Below, one piece after another: positions 7,835 through 16,370 of a stretch of DNA of 64,000 bases. This DNA comes from Rheinheimera pacifica. Its GTDB lineage: Bacteria > Pseudomonadota > Gammaproteobacteria > Enterobacterales > Alteromonadaceae. Position numbers and translations under genes: made by a program. Location of the stretch: NCBI RefSeq assembly GCF_024809855.1, contig NZ_JANUEM010000003.1, positions 372,001 through 436,000 of the forward strand, read 5' to 3'. The notes below the pieces were generated by a model. It was not told the DNA's origin, ran no database searches, and saw only the letters and a program-made list of their open reading frames with translations. How positions within the stretch are numbered: the first letter of the stretch is position 1; every line of letters begins with the position of its first letter.

Positions 7835-10645
7835 TCAGAACTTGTACTGTGCGCCTAAGTAGTACTGACGACCAGTGCTGTGGTAGTAGGTTAAGCGGTT
7901 GCCGCTTGAGTCTACCCATTGATCATCCACTTCGTCGGTCAGGTTAAGTGCTTCAAAGCTGATCCGCCAGTTGTCGGTTAACTGGTAAGACATAGCGGCG
8001 TCAATATTACGGGTAGCGTTGGTGCCTTCCATATCATTGTTATCGCGGCCGATAGCGTTAGTCAGGTACTTAGAACGATCTGTTATTGACACACGGGCAC
8101 TGAACGTTTCATCCTCATAGTACAGCGTGGCGCTGCGGGTAGACTCTGACAAACCCTGTAAATCGCGGGTTGCCAGCAATTGGCCGTCAGCATTGATGTA
8201 ATCCATCTGCGCTTTTACGTAAGTGTAGTTACCAACAAAGCCAAAGCGGTCCCAGAACTCAGGCAAAAAGCTAAATGGCATCTGGTATTGCACTTCAAAG
8301 CCGTACAGGTTGCCACCGGGGCCATTTAGCGGCGTATTGGTTTGCCACTCTACGTTTTCATTACAATCGGGGCCATAACCAGGGCCGGCAGTACAGGCAT
8401 CAATGGCAGCCTGGATCGGTAAGCCGGTTTCGGTAAATGGCTTGGTTTCACGCAGGCCCTGTACATAGCTGTCGATATCTTTACGGAATACTGCCACACC
8501 TAACAACGATTCATTGTCAAAGTACAGCTCTAAGCCTAAGTCATAGGTTTTGGCTTTGGTTGGCTCCAGCGTAGGGTTACCACCGCTGATACTACGTGCA
8601 CCACCGGATACTGAAACAGACACGTTGGGGCGGATACTGCCTAAACCGGCTCGCGCCATAACTTCAGCATAGCCAAAACGGATAATCACATCTTCTAATG
8701 GCTCGAATACCAGGTTCAGTGACGGTAAAAACTCATTATAGTCGTGCTCAGCAGTAATCAGCTCGCTTGTTCCGCCCAGCGTTGCCCAGGCAGTAGAAGA
8801 CTGATCAGTTTTAACATAACGGCCGCCGACATCACCACGAATAGTGGTATCGCCCACCTCAGTTTCAAATGCAAGTTGTAAATAAGCACCTAAGGTTTTT
8901 TCTTCGGCTGAGTAGTTATCTGCACGGCGGTTGTCAATACTGACTGTAAAATCACCGGTATTACTGTAGATATCATAAGCATTGGCAAAAGCGTTGAGGT
9001 TAGGTACCAGCCAGGCACCTTGTGAACCTACACCCGCATTATAGCTGGTGATAAGATCTGTCGGCATGACTAAATTCTGAGCACCTACCAGGCCGTTTTC
9101 ACTGCCAAGACGTGCTTCGCGGGTTTCAAATTCAAACTTTTTATAATGCAAACCACCGCGTAGTGTCAGGCTGTCAGTTAACACGTATTCCAGATTTAGT
9201 GCGGCATTATCAAAAGTATTTTCTGCTCCCAGCGGGCGCATCCGCAGGCTGTTAATTGTCCAATCATTCGCATCGAAGGCACCGGCGCCAAATAACAGCT
9301 CGGGGTTATCACGTTTGCCGTCGCGGTAGTCATAGCTAAAATCCAGCCCGCCTTTTTGCATGACTACAGTAGTTTGAATCGGGTTATCAAATTCAGATTT
9401 CGCCCTGCCCACCATGGCATCAATTTTCAGGTTATCGGTTAACTGATGCTGGCCACTTAAGCTAAATTGCAGGAAGTCTGTAGACAGTTCATCGTAACGC
9501 AGTTCGTTGCGTACCAGTGCATTTTCAAATGAGGCATAGGTTACGGTATTGCTGTCATCAATTTCATAGTCCAGTACATTCATACCGCCGGTAGTGCTGC
9601 CAGGTGCTGCAGCAAGAGTTGCGCGATTCGCTCCGGCATTAAGGATAGCCTGCATAAAGGCTTCCTGACGGGTTGAATCATCTTTAGAGTACAAAATATC
9701 CAGATTAAAGCGGGTTTCATTGCTGGGGCGGAATTCAAATGCTGCTGCCATACCGGTACGTTTTACGTTGTGCTCGTAAGAGTCGTAACGTGGTAAGCGT
9801 GGCCGGAAAGCGTCGTTAATTTCCTGCAATTCAGGTGCCTGGCTGTCGCCACGGTATGTGCCAAAGTCATTCACATTGTTCCAGCGTACTGTACTGGCAC
9901 CTTCGTCTTTAATGTTACGCTCTGAATATGCAGCCGAAAACAGTACGCCAAATTTACCGTCGGCAAAAATATTGCTAACTAAAAATGAGCCTTTAGGGTC
10001 TACTTCTTCCGATAAATCGTTATAGCCACCCTGTACGTTAGCGGCAAAGGTAAAGCCGTCATAATCAAATGGCCGGGCGGTGCGCAGGTCTACCGTGGCA
10101 CCCAAAGAGCCTTCTTCTACGTTAGCAGAAGCCGTTTTACGTACTGTCAGTTCGCTGAATAAATCAGATGAGAAGGTATTAAAGTCAAAGCCGCGGCCAC
10201 GGTTCGCACCGCCGATTGCATCAGTACCGCCGCTGGTAGATTGGGCTTCCATACCGTTAATGCGTACGCGGGTAAAATCCGGCCCTAAGCCGCGTACTGA
10301 AATCTGCCGGCCTTCGCCTGCAACACGGCTAATGGCTACGCCGGGAATACGCTGTAAAGACTCTGCTAAGTTAAGATCGGGGAAGTCAGCAATATCTTCA
10401 GCTTTGATAGTGTCGGTAGAGCCGGTTTCAAAGCGCTTTTGGTTTAAAGCACTGGCCAGGCTGCCACGAAAGCCACCGGTTACGGTAATAACTTCAATGT
10501 CTTGCTCTTGTACTTGTGCTGTTGGTTGCTCTTCGGCTTGCTGTGCCTGCAGTGCCGGAGCAGCGCCAAGCACGGTAGCTAAGCCGGCCAGCGTAAGCGC
10601 GCGCACCAGTTTAGTGGGGCGGAATTGCGTGTTGCGATAAGCCAT
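7835..10645 (-). CDS. TonB-dependent outer membrane receptor (pectin oligosaccharide uptake)
   Basis: A 936-residue receptor: signal peptide ending LQAQ at about residue 35, a TonB-box-like EVITVTGG segment near residue 52, then the plug domain (DIADFPDLNLAESLQRIPG, residues about 85-105; ISVRGLGPDFTRVRINGMEA). A long beta-barrel follows, ending in the aromatic YYLGAQYKF typical of outer membrane proteins. It belongs to the large alteromonad class of TonB receptors with a TIGR01782-like architecture that import oligosaccharides. Its position between pectinases and kduD, and the twin operators upstream of its promoter region, indicate oligogalacturonides as cargo; this is inference from context. 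Confidence 0.9.
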   Translation of the reverse strand: MAYRNTQFRPTKLVRALTLAGLATVLGAAPALQAQQAEEQPTAQVQEQDIEVITVTGGFRGSLASALNQKRFETGSTDTIKAEDIADFPDLNLAESLQRIPGVAISRVAGEGRQISVRGLGPDFTRVRINGMEAQSTSGGTDAIGGANRGRGFDFNTFSSDLFSELTVRKTASANVEEGSLGATVDLRTARPFDYDGFTFAANVQGGYNDLSEEVDPKGSFLVSNIFADGKFGVLFSAAYSERNIKDEGASTVRWNNVNDFGTYRGDSQAPELQEINDAFRPRLPRYDSYEHNVKRTGMAAAFEFRPSNETRFNLDILYSKDDSTRQEAFMQAILNAGANRATLAAAPGSTTGGMNVLDYEIDDSNTVTYASFENALVRNELRYDELSTDFLQFSLSGQHQLTDNLKIDAMVGRAKSEFDNPIQTTVVMQKGGLDFSYDYRDGKRDNPELLFGAGAFDANDWTINSLRMRPLGAENTFDNAALNLEYVLTDSLTLRGGLHYKKFEFETREARLGSENGLVGAQNLVMPTDLITSYNAGVGSQGAWLVPNLNAFANAYDIYSNTGDFTVSIDNRRADNYSAEEKTLGAYLQLAFETEVGDTTIRGDVGGRYVKTDQSSTAWATLGGTSELITAEHDYNEFLPSLNLVFEPLEDVIIRFGYAEVMARAGLGSIRPNVSVSVSGGARSISGGNPTLEPTKAKTYDLGLELYFDNESLLGVAVFRKDIDSYVQGLRETKPFTETGLPIQAAIDACTAGPGYGPDCNENVEWQTNTPLNGPGGNLYGFEVQYQMPFSFLPEFWDRFGFVGNYTYVKAQMDYINADGQLLATRDLQGLSESTRSATLYYEDETFSARVSITDRSKYLTNAIGRDNNDMEGTNATRNIDAAMSYQLTDNWRISFEALNLTDEVDDQWVDSSGNRLTYYHSTGRQYYLGAQYKF

Positions 10646-10776
10646 TTTATATACCTCGTCCTGAATTGACTTGTAGTTTTAGCCTGGGTCATGCCCCGGC
10701 TTTTTGTGTTTTTTCAGGAGCAAAGTAACTTTGCTCCCTGTTGATTTGCTTGTTTCGTATTCAGCCTATATGCTTT

Positions 10777-10790
10777 GTCTACCGGTGGCA
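10777..10790. promoter_or_regulatory. LacI-type operator candidate 1 (TonB receptor)
   Basis: GTCTACCGGTGGCA, 11 of 14 matches to the palindrome TGCCACCGGTGGCA found intact at 17487-17500. The central CG is typical of LacI-family operators. Paired with the site starting 33 bp to the right. Confidence 0.65.
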
Positions 10791-10809
10791 AAAAAAACTT
10801 GCAATTTTG

Positions 10810-10823
10810 TGCCACCGATGGCA
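10810..10823. promoter_or_regulatory. LacI-type operator candidate 2 (TonB receptor)
   Basis: TGCCACCGATGGCA, one mismatch from the perfect palindrome. It starts exactly 33 bp from site 1, about three helical turns, so both would face the same side of the DNA. It lies about 165 bp upstream of the receptor start. Confidence 0.72.
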
Positions 10824-10954
10824 AAAAGCTAACACCATCAACTAAAATCTGTCAATTATTGGCGATAATAAAATCAGCCTAATTTGTAAGTAAAACTCGC
10901 CAACATGGCTTAACTGATTGATTAGTTGATATTTTAGAGTTGTTTCGAATTTTA

Positions 10955-10979
10955 ATTTTGTTCCATATATGAACGAAAT
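10955..10979. promoter_or_regulatory. palindromic operator candidate upstream of kduD
   Basis: ATTTTGTTC - CATATAT - GAACGAAAT: 9-bp arms with 8 of 9 complementary, 7-bp spacer, 39 bp before the kduD ATG. It differs from the LacI-type sites, so the IclR-family regulator encoded at 15584 is the natural candidate. I see no second copy in the window. Confidence 0.45.
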
Positions 10980-11018
10980 GTCGTGATGACAAAGTTTATT
11001 TAAACGCAGGAGGCCATT

Positions 11019-11777
11019 ATGGCAGCATTATTTTCTCTCGCCGGGCAGACCGCTTTAGTTACCGGTGCCAGCCGTGGTTTGGGCCAGGCTATTGCTGTAG
11101 CGCTGGCACAGGCAGGAGCCAGAGTGCTATGTGCCAGTTCAACTGTTGCAGGCAGCCGCGACACAGTAGCAATGATCACCGAACAAGGCGGAACTGCCAT
11201 TGGTTTAGCTGCGGATTTAAGTAACGAAGCTGAGGTAGAACAATTAGCGCAGCAGGCGCTGGCACAAGGCACAGTTGAGATTCTGGTGAACTGCGGCGGT
11301 ACTATCTTCCGCGCCCCGGCGCATCAGTTTCCGATGAACGAGTGGCACAAAGTCATTGCCGTAAACTTAGACGCAGCCTTTTTGTTAAGCCAGCGTTTAG
11401 GCGCTGAGATGATTAAACGCCAGCAGGGTAAAATTATTAATATCGCTTCAATGCTGTCGTACAGCGGCGGTATTACCGTACCGGCATACACTGCCAGTAA
11501 ACATGCTATTGCCGGTGTAACTAAAGCACTGGCCAACGAATGGGCACAACACAATATTCAGGTTAATGCCATTGCCCCCGGCTATTTCCGTACCGACAAC
11601 ACTGCAGCGCTGCAGGCCGATACCGAGCGTAATGCTGCTATTACTGCGCGTATTCCGGCAGCACGCTGGGGTGAGCCGGAAGATTTAGCCGGTGCTGCGG
11701 TGTTTCTGGCATCAAATGCCAGCAATTATGTTAATGGCCATGTACTGGCGGTAGATGGTGGCTGGCTGGCGCGCTAA
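11019..11777 (+). CDS. kduD: 2-dehydro-3-deoxy-D-gluconate 5-dehydrogenase KduD
   Basis: Short-chain dehydrogenase that reduces 2,5-diketo-3-deoxygluconate to 2-keto-3-deoxygluconate with NAD(P)H, after KduI. The 252-residue protein has the cofactor motif TGASRGLG (about residues 16-23), NIASMLSYSG with the catalytic Ser, and the YTASK Tyr/Lys pair. The C-terminal APGYFRTDN and VNGHVLAVDGGWLAR segments are characteristic of KduD. Strong ribosome site AGGAGG. First gene of a run kduD-kduI-TRAP(3)-kdgR-lacI, all on the plus strand. Confidence 0.95.
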   Translation: MAALFSLAGQTALVTGASRGLGQAIAVALAQAGARVLCASSTVAGSRDTVAMITEQGGTAIGLAADLSNEAEVEQLAQQALAQGTVEILVNCGGTIFRAPAHQFPMNEWHKVIAVNLDAAFLLSQRLGAEMIKRQQGKIINIASMLSYSGGITVPAYTASKHAIAGVTKALANEWAQHNIQVNAIAPGYFRTDNTAALQADTERNAAITARIPAARWGEPEDLAGAAVFLASNASNYVNGHVLAVDGGWLAR

Positions 11778-11803
11778 ACAATTTATTTTTAACTGAGGTT
11801 TTT

Positions 11804-12646
11804 ATGACTGTTTTATTTGAAAGCCGTTACCCGACACATCCGGATGACGTAAAACACTATGACACTGACGAGTTACGCCAGCATTTTCTGGTAGATAACC
11901 TGATGCAGGCCGACAAGCTGGTGCTGTGTTACACCCATTACGAGCGCGTTATTGTTGGCAGCGCTGTACCGGTAAACGCACCGGTAAACCTTGATGCGCC
12001 AGAGCCGCTTAAAGCGCAGTTTTTTCTGCAACGCCGCGAGTTGGGTATTATCAACGTTGGAGGTACCGGCAAAGTATCGGTAGATGGCACCGATTACGAG
12101 CTGAAAAACACCGAAGCGCTGTATGTTGGTATGGGCGCACGCGATGTGAGTTTCCATAGTGCAGATAGCACAAAGCCTGCCAAATTCTATTTGAATTCTG
12201 CCCCGGCGCATCATGCGTACCCAACTAAACACCTGACGATGGATAATTGCACTGTGCTGCAAATGGGCGCGCTGGAAACCTCAAACGAGCGCGCTATTCA
12301 TCAGTTGATGATTAACGATGTGGTGCAAACCTGTCAGTTGCAAATGGGCTTAACCGTGCTGAAACCCGGCAGTGTATGGAACACCATGCCGGCGCACCAG
12401 CACGACCGGCGTATGGAAGCGTATTTCTATTTTAACCTCGGTGATGAGCAGCGTGTGTGCCACTTTATGGGCCAGCCACAGCAAACCCGGCATATCTGGG
12501 TAGCGAATGAACAGGCGGTAGTGTCACCGGCGTGGTCTATTCACAGTGGTTGCGGCACCAGTAATTATGCCTTTATCTGGGGTATGGCCGGTGAAAACCT
12601 GGATTACCACGATATGGATAAATTTCCTGCCAGCGCTATGAAATAG
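11804..12646 (+). CDS. kduI: 5-dehydro-4-deoxy-D-glucuronate isomerase KduI
   Basis: Isomerises 4-deoxy-5-keto-uronate, the spontaneous product of unsaturated galacturonate, to 2,5-diketo-3-deoxygluconate. The 280-residue length is as in E. coli. Zinc ligands of the cupin fold are visible in MPAHQHDRRMEAYFYF (His, His, Glu) and in WSIHSGCGTSNYAFIWGM (His). It starts 26 bp after kduD and is clearly co-transcribed. Confidence 0.97.
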   Translation: MTVLFESRYPTHPDDVKHYDTDELRQHFLVDNLMQADKLVLCYTHYERVIVGSAVPVNAPVNLDAPEPLKAQFFLQRRELGIINVGGTGKVSVDGTDYELKNTEALYVGMGARDVSFHSADSTKPAKFYLNSAPAHHAYPTKHLTMDNCTVLQMGALETSNERAIHQLMINDVVQTCQLQMGLTVLKPGSVWNTMPAHQHDRRMEAYFYFNLGDEQRVCHFMGQPQQTRHIWVANEQAVVSPAWSIHSGCGTSNYAFIWGMAGENLDYHDMDKFPASAMK

Positions 12647-12728
12647 CGTTGGTGTTACGCTGCCACTGGCAGCTGTTTCTGAGTAAGGCATGCGTTCAGA
12701 TATGCCACTCAACAGGGTAGGACGAGTT

Positions 12729-13733
12729 ATGAAAAATTTCACCCGGCGGGCCAGCGGCCTGCTGCTGGTTGCGGCTGCTCTGCTGGTCGGCTGTAAGCCA
12801 CAGCAGGAAGTCACCACTTTACGGTTGGCGCATGCACTGGATCAGGAACATGTAGTACACAAAGCCATGGTGCTAATGGGCGAGCGGCTTGAGCATTATT
12901 CCAACGGCACTATGCGGATTGAGATCTACAGCGGCGGCCAGCTTGGCAATGAACGCGAATTAGTTGAGCTGCTGCAAATTGGCAGCCTGGCAATGACCAA
13001 GGTATCGGCCAGTTCAGTAGAAAGCTTTGTACCGCAAATGCGCGTATTTAGTGTGCCCTATATTTTTAATGACAATGCCCATTTATGGCAGGTGCTAAAT
13101 GGTAAAACCGGCACTGAATTGCTGATGGCGTTGCAACCGGCACGCTTACGCGGCCTGGGCTACTATGACGCCGGAAGCCGCAGTTTTTACTCTACCAATA
13201 CTGAAATTAATACCCCGGCTGATTTACGCGGCAAAAAATTCCGCGTGCTGGCCAGCCAAACCGCAGTGCGGATGGTTGAGGAGTTAGGTGGTGCTGCCAC
13301 GCCGGTAGATTGGGGTGAGCTGTATACCGCTTTGCAGCAGGGCGTAGTTGATGGCGCAGAAAATAACCCACCGAGTTTTTACTTATCGCGCCATTATGAA
13401 TTAAGCAAATACTACACCCTCGACGAGCATACCGCTGTACCGGATGTACTGATTGTCAGCCTGCCGGTATGGCAGGATTTAACGCCACAGCAGCAGGAAT
13501 GGCTGCAGCGCGCTGCGAATGACTCAATCGTCTATCAGCGTGAGGCCTGGCAGCTATCCTCTGATGAAGCTCTGGCCGCTGTAGAAGCAGCCGGTGTAAA
13601 GGTTATATATCCGGATAAGCAGCCGTTTCGTGATGCGGTAGCGCCGTTTCATCAAAGCCTGCAACAAACCGATATCGGCCCCTTACTGCAGCAAATAGCC
13701 GAGATCGGCGCGCAAATGGAGGCAAAAAAATGA
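12729..13733 (+). CDS. TRAP transporter substrate-binding protein (DctP family), lipoprotein
   Basis: Solute receptor of a tripartite uronate importer. I start it at the ATG at 12729 (334 residues), which has AGGACGAG just upstream and puts a signal MKNFTRRASGLLLVAAALLVGC directly at the N-terminus. An upstream ATG at 12690 in the same frame lacks a good site. The lipobox LVGC makes it lipid-anchored, less usual for DctP proteins, which are mostly soluble. Family features: LAHALDQEHVVHKAM, the SGGQLGNERELVELLQ segment, and LRGKKFRVLASQTAVRMVEELGG-type binding region followed by EWGELY-like DWGELYTALQQGVVDGAE. Stop overlaps the next start (ATGA). Confidence 0.92.
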   Translation: MKNFTRRASGLLLVAAALLVGCKPQQEVTTLRLAHALDQEHVVHKAMVLMGERLEHYSNGTMRIEIYSGGQLGNERELVELLQIGSLAMTKVSASSVESFVPQMRVFSVPYIFNDNAHLWQVLNGKTGTELLMALQPARLRGLGYYDAGSRSFYSTNTEINTPADLRGKKFRVLASQTAVRMVEELGGAATPVDWGELYTALQQGVVDGAENNPPSFYLSRHYELSKYYTLDEHTAVPDVLIVSLPVWQDLTPQQQEWLQRAANDSIVYQREAWQLSSDEALAAVEAAGVKVIYPDKQPFRDAVAPFHQSLQQTDIGPLLQQIAEIGAQMEAKK

Positions 13734-14230
13734 CTAAGTTAATCCACTTCGTTGACACCTTACTTAAATGGTTTTTGGCCGGGCTGATGGGCGCCATAGT
13801 GCTGGTGGTGTGTTGGCAGGTTGTATCGCGCTATGCATTAAACGCGCCCAGCTCAGTGACAGAAGAATTATCGCGTACCCTTTTGATCTGGATTGGAATG
13901 GTAGGCGCTGCGTTTGCTTACCGCACCGGTGTGCATCTTGGGTTGGATATTGTTACCCGCCGCTTTAATGCTGCGTTGCAAAATAAGCTGGCCATGGCGT
14001 TAACAGCATCGGTCGTTATTTTTGCCATCGTCGTTATGGTGGTGGGTGGCGGTAACCTGGTAGCGCTAACCTGGGAGCTGAATCAGATGTCTGCCTCGCT
14101 GGGTATTAAGATGGCTTATATCTATATTGCGGTGCCGTTGTCAGGTGTGCTGATTGCTTTTTATGGTATTTGCCAGTTGTATTTTATGGTTTGTAACAAA
14201 CCGGTACCGGTAGTAGAGGGGATGCACTAA
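13730..14230 (+). CDS. TRAP transporter small permease (DctQ family)
   Basis: 166-residue membrane protein with four predicted helices (about residues 13-33, 47-65, 84-108 and 128-150), and the family segment SRYALNAPSSVTEELSR followed by LLIWIGMVGAAFAYR. It starts in a 4-bp ATGA overlap with the binding protein and its stop overlaps the large permease start (TAATG), so expression is translationally coupled. Confidence 0.93.
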   Translation: MTKLIHFVDTLLKWFLAGLMGAIVLVVCWQVVSRYALNAPSSVTEELSRTLLIWIGMVGAAFAYRTGVHLGLDIVTRRFNAALQNKLAMALTASVVIFAIVVMVVGGGNLVALTWELNQMSASLGIKMAYIYIAVPLSGVLIAFYGICQLYFMVCNKPVPVVEGMH

Positions 14231-15525
14231 TGGAAATGGCTATTCTGGTTTTGCTGCTGGTATTTTTCGGCCTGTTGCTGCTTAACGTACCTATATCATT
14301 TTGTATTGGCCTGGCAACGCTGGCCACTATGCTGCTTAGTGTCGACTTTATGCCGGCAGTTACTACCATGGCACAGCGTATGGCGGGTGGGATTAACAGC
14401 TTTGCGCTGCTGGCGATTCCGTTTTTTGTGCTATCGGGGCTGATTATGGGCCGTGGTGGTATTGCTAAACGGCTTATTGAATGTGCTATGGCGCTGGTAG
14501 GTATGTTGCCAGGGGGGCTGGCACTGGTTAATGTCATGTCTTGTATGTTTTTCGGCGCGATCTCAGGTTCTGCCGTAGCGGCAACCTCGGCTATAGGTAG
14601 TTTTATGCTGCCGGAGATGAAAAAGCAGGGCTATGACGTAAACTACAGTGCGGCTGTAACTGCGGCGGCAGCCACTACCGGTATGCTTATTCCGCCCAGC
14701 AATATTCTAATTGTTTACGCGATTGCCAGCGGTGGCGTATCTATTGCTGCGTTGTTTATTGCCGGTTATTTACCGGGTATTTTGCTTGGCTTGGCGCTGA
14801 TGATCGTTTGTGCCGGTTACGCCAAAATTAAGGGATACCCGGTTGGCGCACGGTTGCCGTTAAAGCTGGTGGTACAAAAAGTAGCTGCGGCTGTTCCCAG
14901 CTTATTTATGATATTTCTGGTGATTGGCGGTATTGTCAGCGGCGTATTTACGGCTACTGAGGCTGGCGCTATAGCGGTAGTGTATTCACTTATTTTAGCC
15001 GTAGGTTTTTACCGCGAAGTTAAAACCACTGAACTACCAGGCATTTTGATGAAAGCCGCAGAAACCACAGCGATTGTGCTGGCGCTTATTGCTACCTCAT
15101 CAGCTATGTCATGGATTTTATCTTACGAGCAAATTCCACAAGCCATCAGTGCTGGCATGCTGACGATCAGTGAAAACCCGCTGTTAATTCTGTTGATGAT
15201 AAATCTGATTTTACTGCTGGTGGGCGCCTTTATGGACATGACCCCGGCAGTACTTATTTTTACGCCGATTTTCCTGCCGGTAGCGGTAGAGCTGGGCATG
15301 AGTCCGCTGCATTTTGGCATTATGATGGTGTTGAACCTGTCGATTGGCCTGGTATCACCGCCGGTAGGCAGCGTGCTGTTTGTTAGCTGTGCTATTGCCA
15401 AAACCAAGCTGGAGGCTATTTTGCGGCCGTTATTACCGATGTATCTGGCAATGTTTGTGGTGCTGATGCTGGTTACTTATATCCCGGCAATCAGTGAGTG
15501 GTTACCAAAGCAGTTTGGTTTTTAA
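14230..15525 (+). CDS. TRAP transporter large permease (DctM family)
   Basis: 431-residue multi-pass channel subunit, the size and hydrophobic pattern of DctM. Characteristic segments: FFVLSGLIMGRGGIAKRLIE, MFFGAISGSAVAATSAIGS, TTGMLIPPSNILIVYA and LSIGLVSPPVGSVLF. Together with the two preceding genes it should import galacturonate and/or unsaturated oligogalacturonide breakdown products using a sodium or proton gradient; the substrate is inferred from the catabolic genes on both sides. Confidence 0.94.
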   Translation: MEMAILVLLLVFFGLLLLNVPISFCIGLATLATMLLSVDFMPAVTTMAQRMAGGINSFALLAIPFFVLSGLIMGRGGIAKRLIECAMALVGMLPGGLALVNVMSCMFFGAISGSAVAATSAIGSFMLPEMKKQGYDVNYSAAVTAAAATTGMLIPPSNILIVYAIASGGVSIAALFIAGYLPGILLGLALMIVCAGYAKIKGYPVGARLPLKLVVQKVAAAVPSLFMIFLVIGGIVSGVFTATEAGAIAVVYSLILAVGFYREVKTTELPGILMKAAETTAIVLALIATSSAMSWILSYEQIPQAISAGMLTISENPLLILLMINLILLLVGAFMDMTPAVLIFTPIFLPVAVELGMSPLHFGIMMVLNLSIGLVSPPVGSVLFVSCAIAKTKLEAILRPLLPMYLAMFVVLMLVTYIPAISEWLPKQFGF

Positions 15526-15583
15526 CCGGCTTGTTTCTTAACCAACTTGGTTTTCAACAGATCCTAAACTCAGGAGTTAACCG

Positions 15584-16369
15584 ATGGTAAGCTACGTGAT
15601 TCCCAATCTGGCCAATGCCTGCCGTATTCTGTCGCTGGTGACAGAGTCGGATCAGGGCCTGAGTTTAACTGAACTTGAACAGCGTTTAGCGGTGCCGCGA
15701 ACGACAGCGTTTCGCATATTACAAACCCTGTGCCAGGAGCAGGTGCTGGAAAAACACGGCAAGCGCTATCTGGTGGGGGCTCAGCTGTTCAAAATGGGTC
15801 TGAGTTTATTAAGTTCACAGCGCCTGCAGCAACAAGCTTTGCCTATGTTGCAGCAACTGGCGCTGACTACCGGTTTAAGCTGCCATTTGGCCTTACCACA
15901 TGCCAAAGGCGCTTTGCTGGTAGAAGTATGCGATAGCCCTAATCCACAACGTTTAGCCGCAAGGCCGGGCACCATTGCCGATTTTAACTGCTCTGCCAGC
16001 GGTAAAGTGTTTTTGGCGTTTCATCATTTTGACAGGTTAACAGCATTAGCCGACGCCGGGTTGTTTAAGCGCCGTACCTCGCACAGCCTGGTGCAGCCAA
16101 ATGAGCTAACAACAGAGTTGCAGCGGATACTGGCACGCGGTTATGCTAGCGACGATATGGAATACCATGATGACGTGCGCTGTCTGGCGGTACCAATCCG
16201 CGACAGCCAGGGCGCTGTAGTGGCTGCTGTCGGTGTTACCGGGCCACTGGTGTTGTTTGCCAAAAAAGCTCAAACCGATCTAATCGCCAGCGTAAAGCAA
16301 ACGGCGATCGATATCGCACTTTGTACTTACAGGCCGCAACTGGTCGCTAACAGTGCGCGTGGTCAATAA
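15584..16369 (+). CDS. kdgR: IclR family transcriptional regulator, KdgR-like
   Basis: 261 residues: N-terminal winged helix (LSLTELEQRLAVPRTTAFRI, about residues 23-42) and a C-terminal IclR effector domain with FNCSASGKVFLAF and DDMEYHDDVRCLAVPI. In gammaproteobacteria KdgR represses pectin genes and is released by 2-keto-3-deoxygluconate. The position within the kdu/TRAP operon supports that role here. AGGAG precedes the ATG. The symbol is by context; orthology to enterobacterial KdgR was not tested. Confidence 0.8.
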   Translation: MVSYVIPNLANACRILSLVTESDQGLSLTELEQRLAVPRTTAFRILQTLCQEQVLEKHGKRYLVGAQLFKMGLSLLSSQRLQQQALPMLQQLALTTGLSCHLALPHAKGALLVEVCDSPNPQRLAARPGTIADFNCSASGKVFLAFHHFDRLTALADAGLFKRRTSHSLVQPNELTTELQRILARGYASDDMEYHDDVRCLAVPIRDSQGAVVAAVGVTGPLVLFAKKAQTDLIASVKQTAIDIALCTYRPQLVANSARGQ

Positions 16370-16370
16370 G

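Larger units (their letters stand above)
10646..11018. promoter_or_regulatory. divergent control region between TonB receptor and kduD
   Basis: 373 bp without a gene. It holds two LacI-type operator candidates (10777-10790, 10810-10823) nearer the receptor gene, and an unrelated 9-bp-arm palindrome (10955-10979) just before kduD. The rest is AT-rich promoter-like sequence; I could not assign -35/-10 boxes with confidence. The kduD ribosome site AGGAGG is at about 11008-11013. Confidence 0.7.

Noticed and set aside
10080-10640. 186-codon open frame antisense to the TonB receptor, and similar long shadow frames (e.g. 1652-2152, 19916-20398, 48702-49301 on the minus strand)
   Set aside because: They lie fully inside strongly conserved genes, have no ribosome sites and show low-complexity translations typical of GC-biased shadow frames.
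15510-15552. ACCAAA-GCAG-TTTGGT hairpin at the end of the TRAP permease gene and AACCAA-C-TTGGTT palindrome before kdgR
   Set aside because: The stems are short and AT-rich and the first overlaps coding sequence; not convincing as terminator or operator without comparison to relatives.
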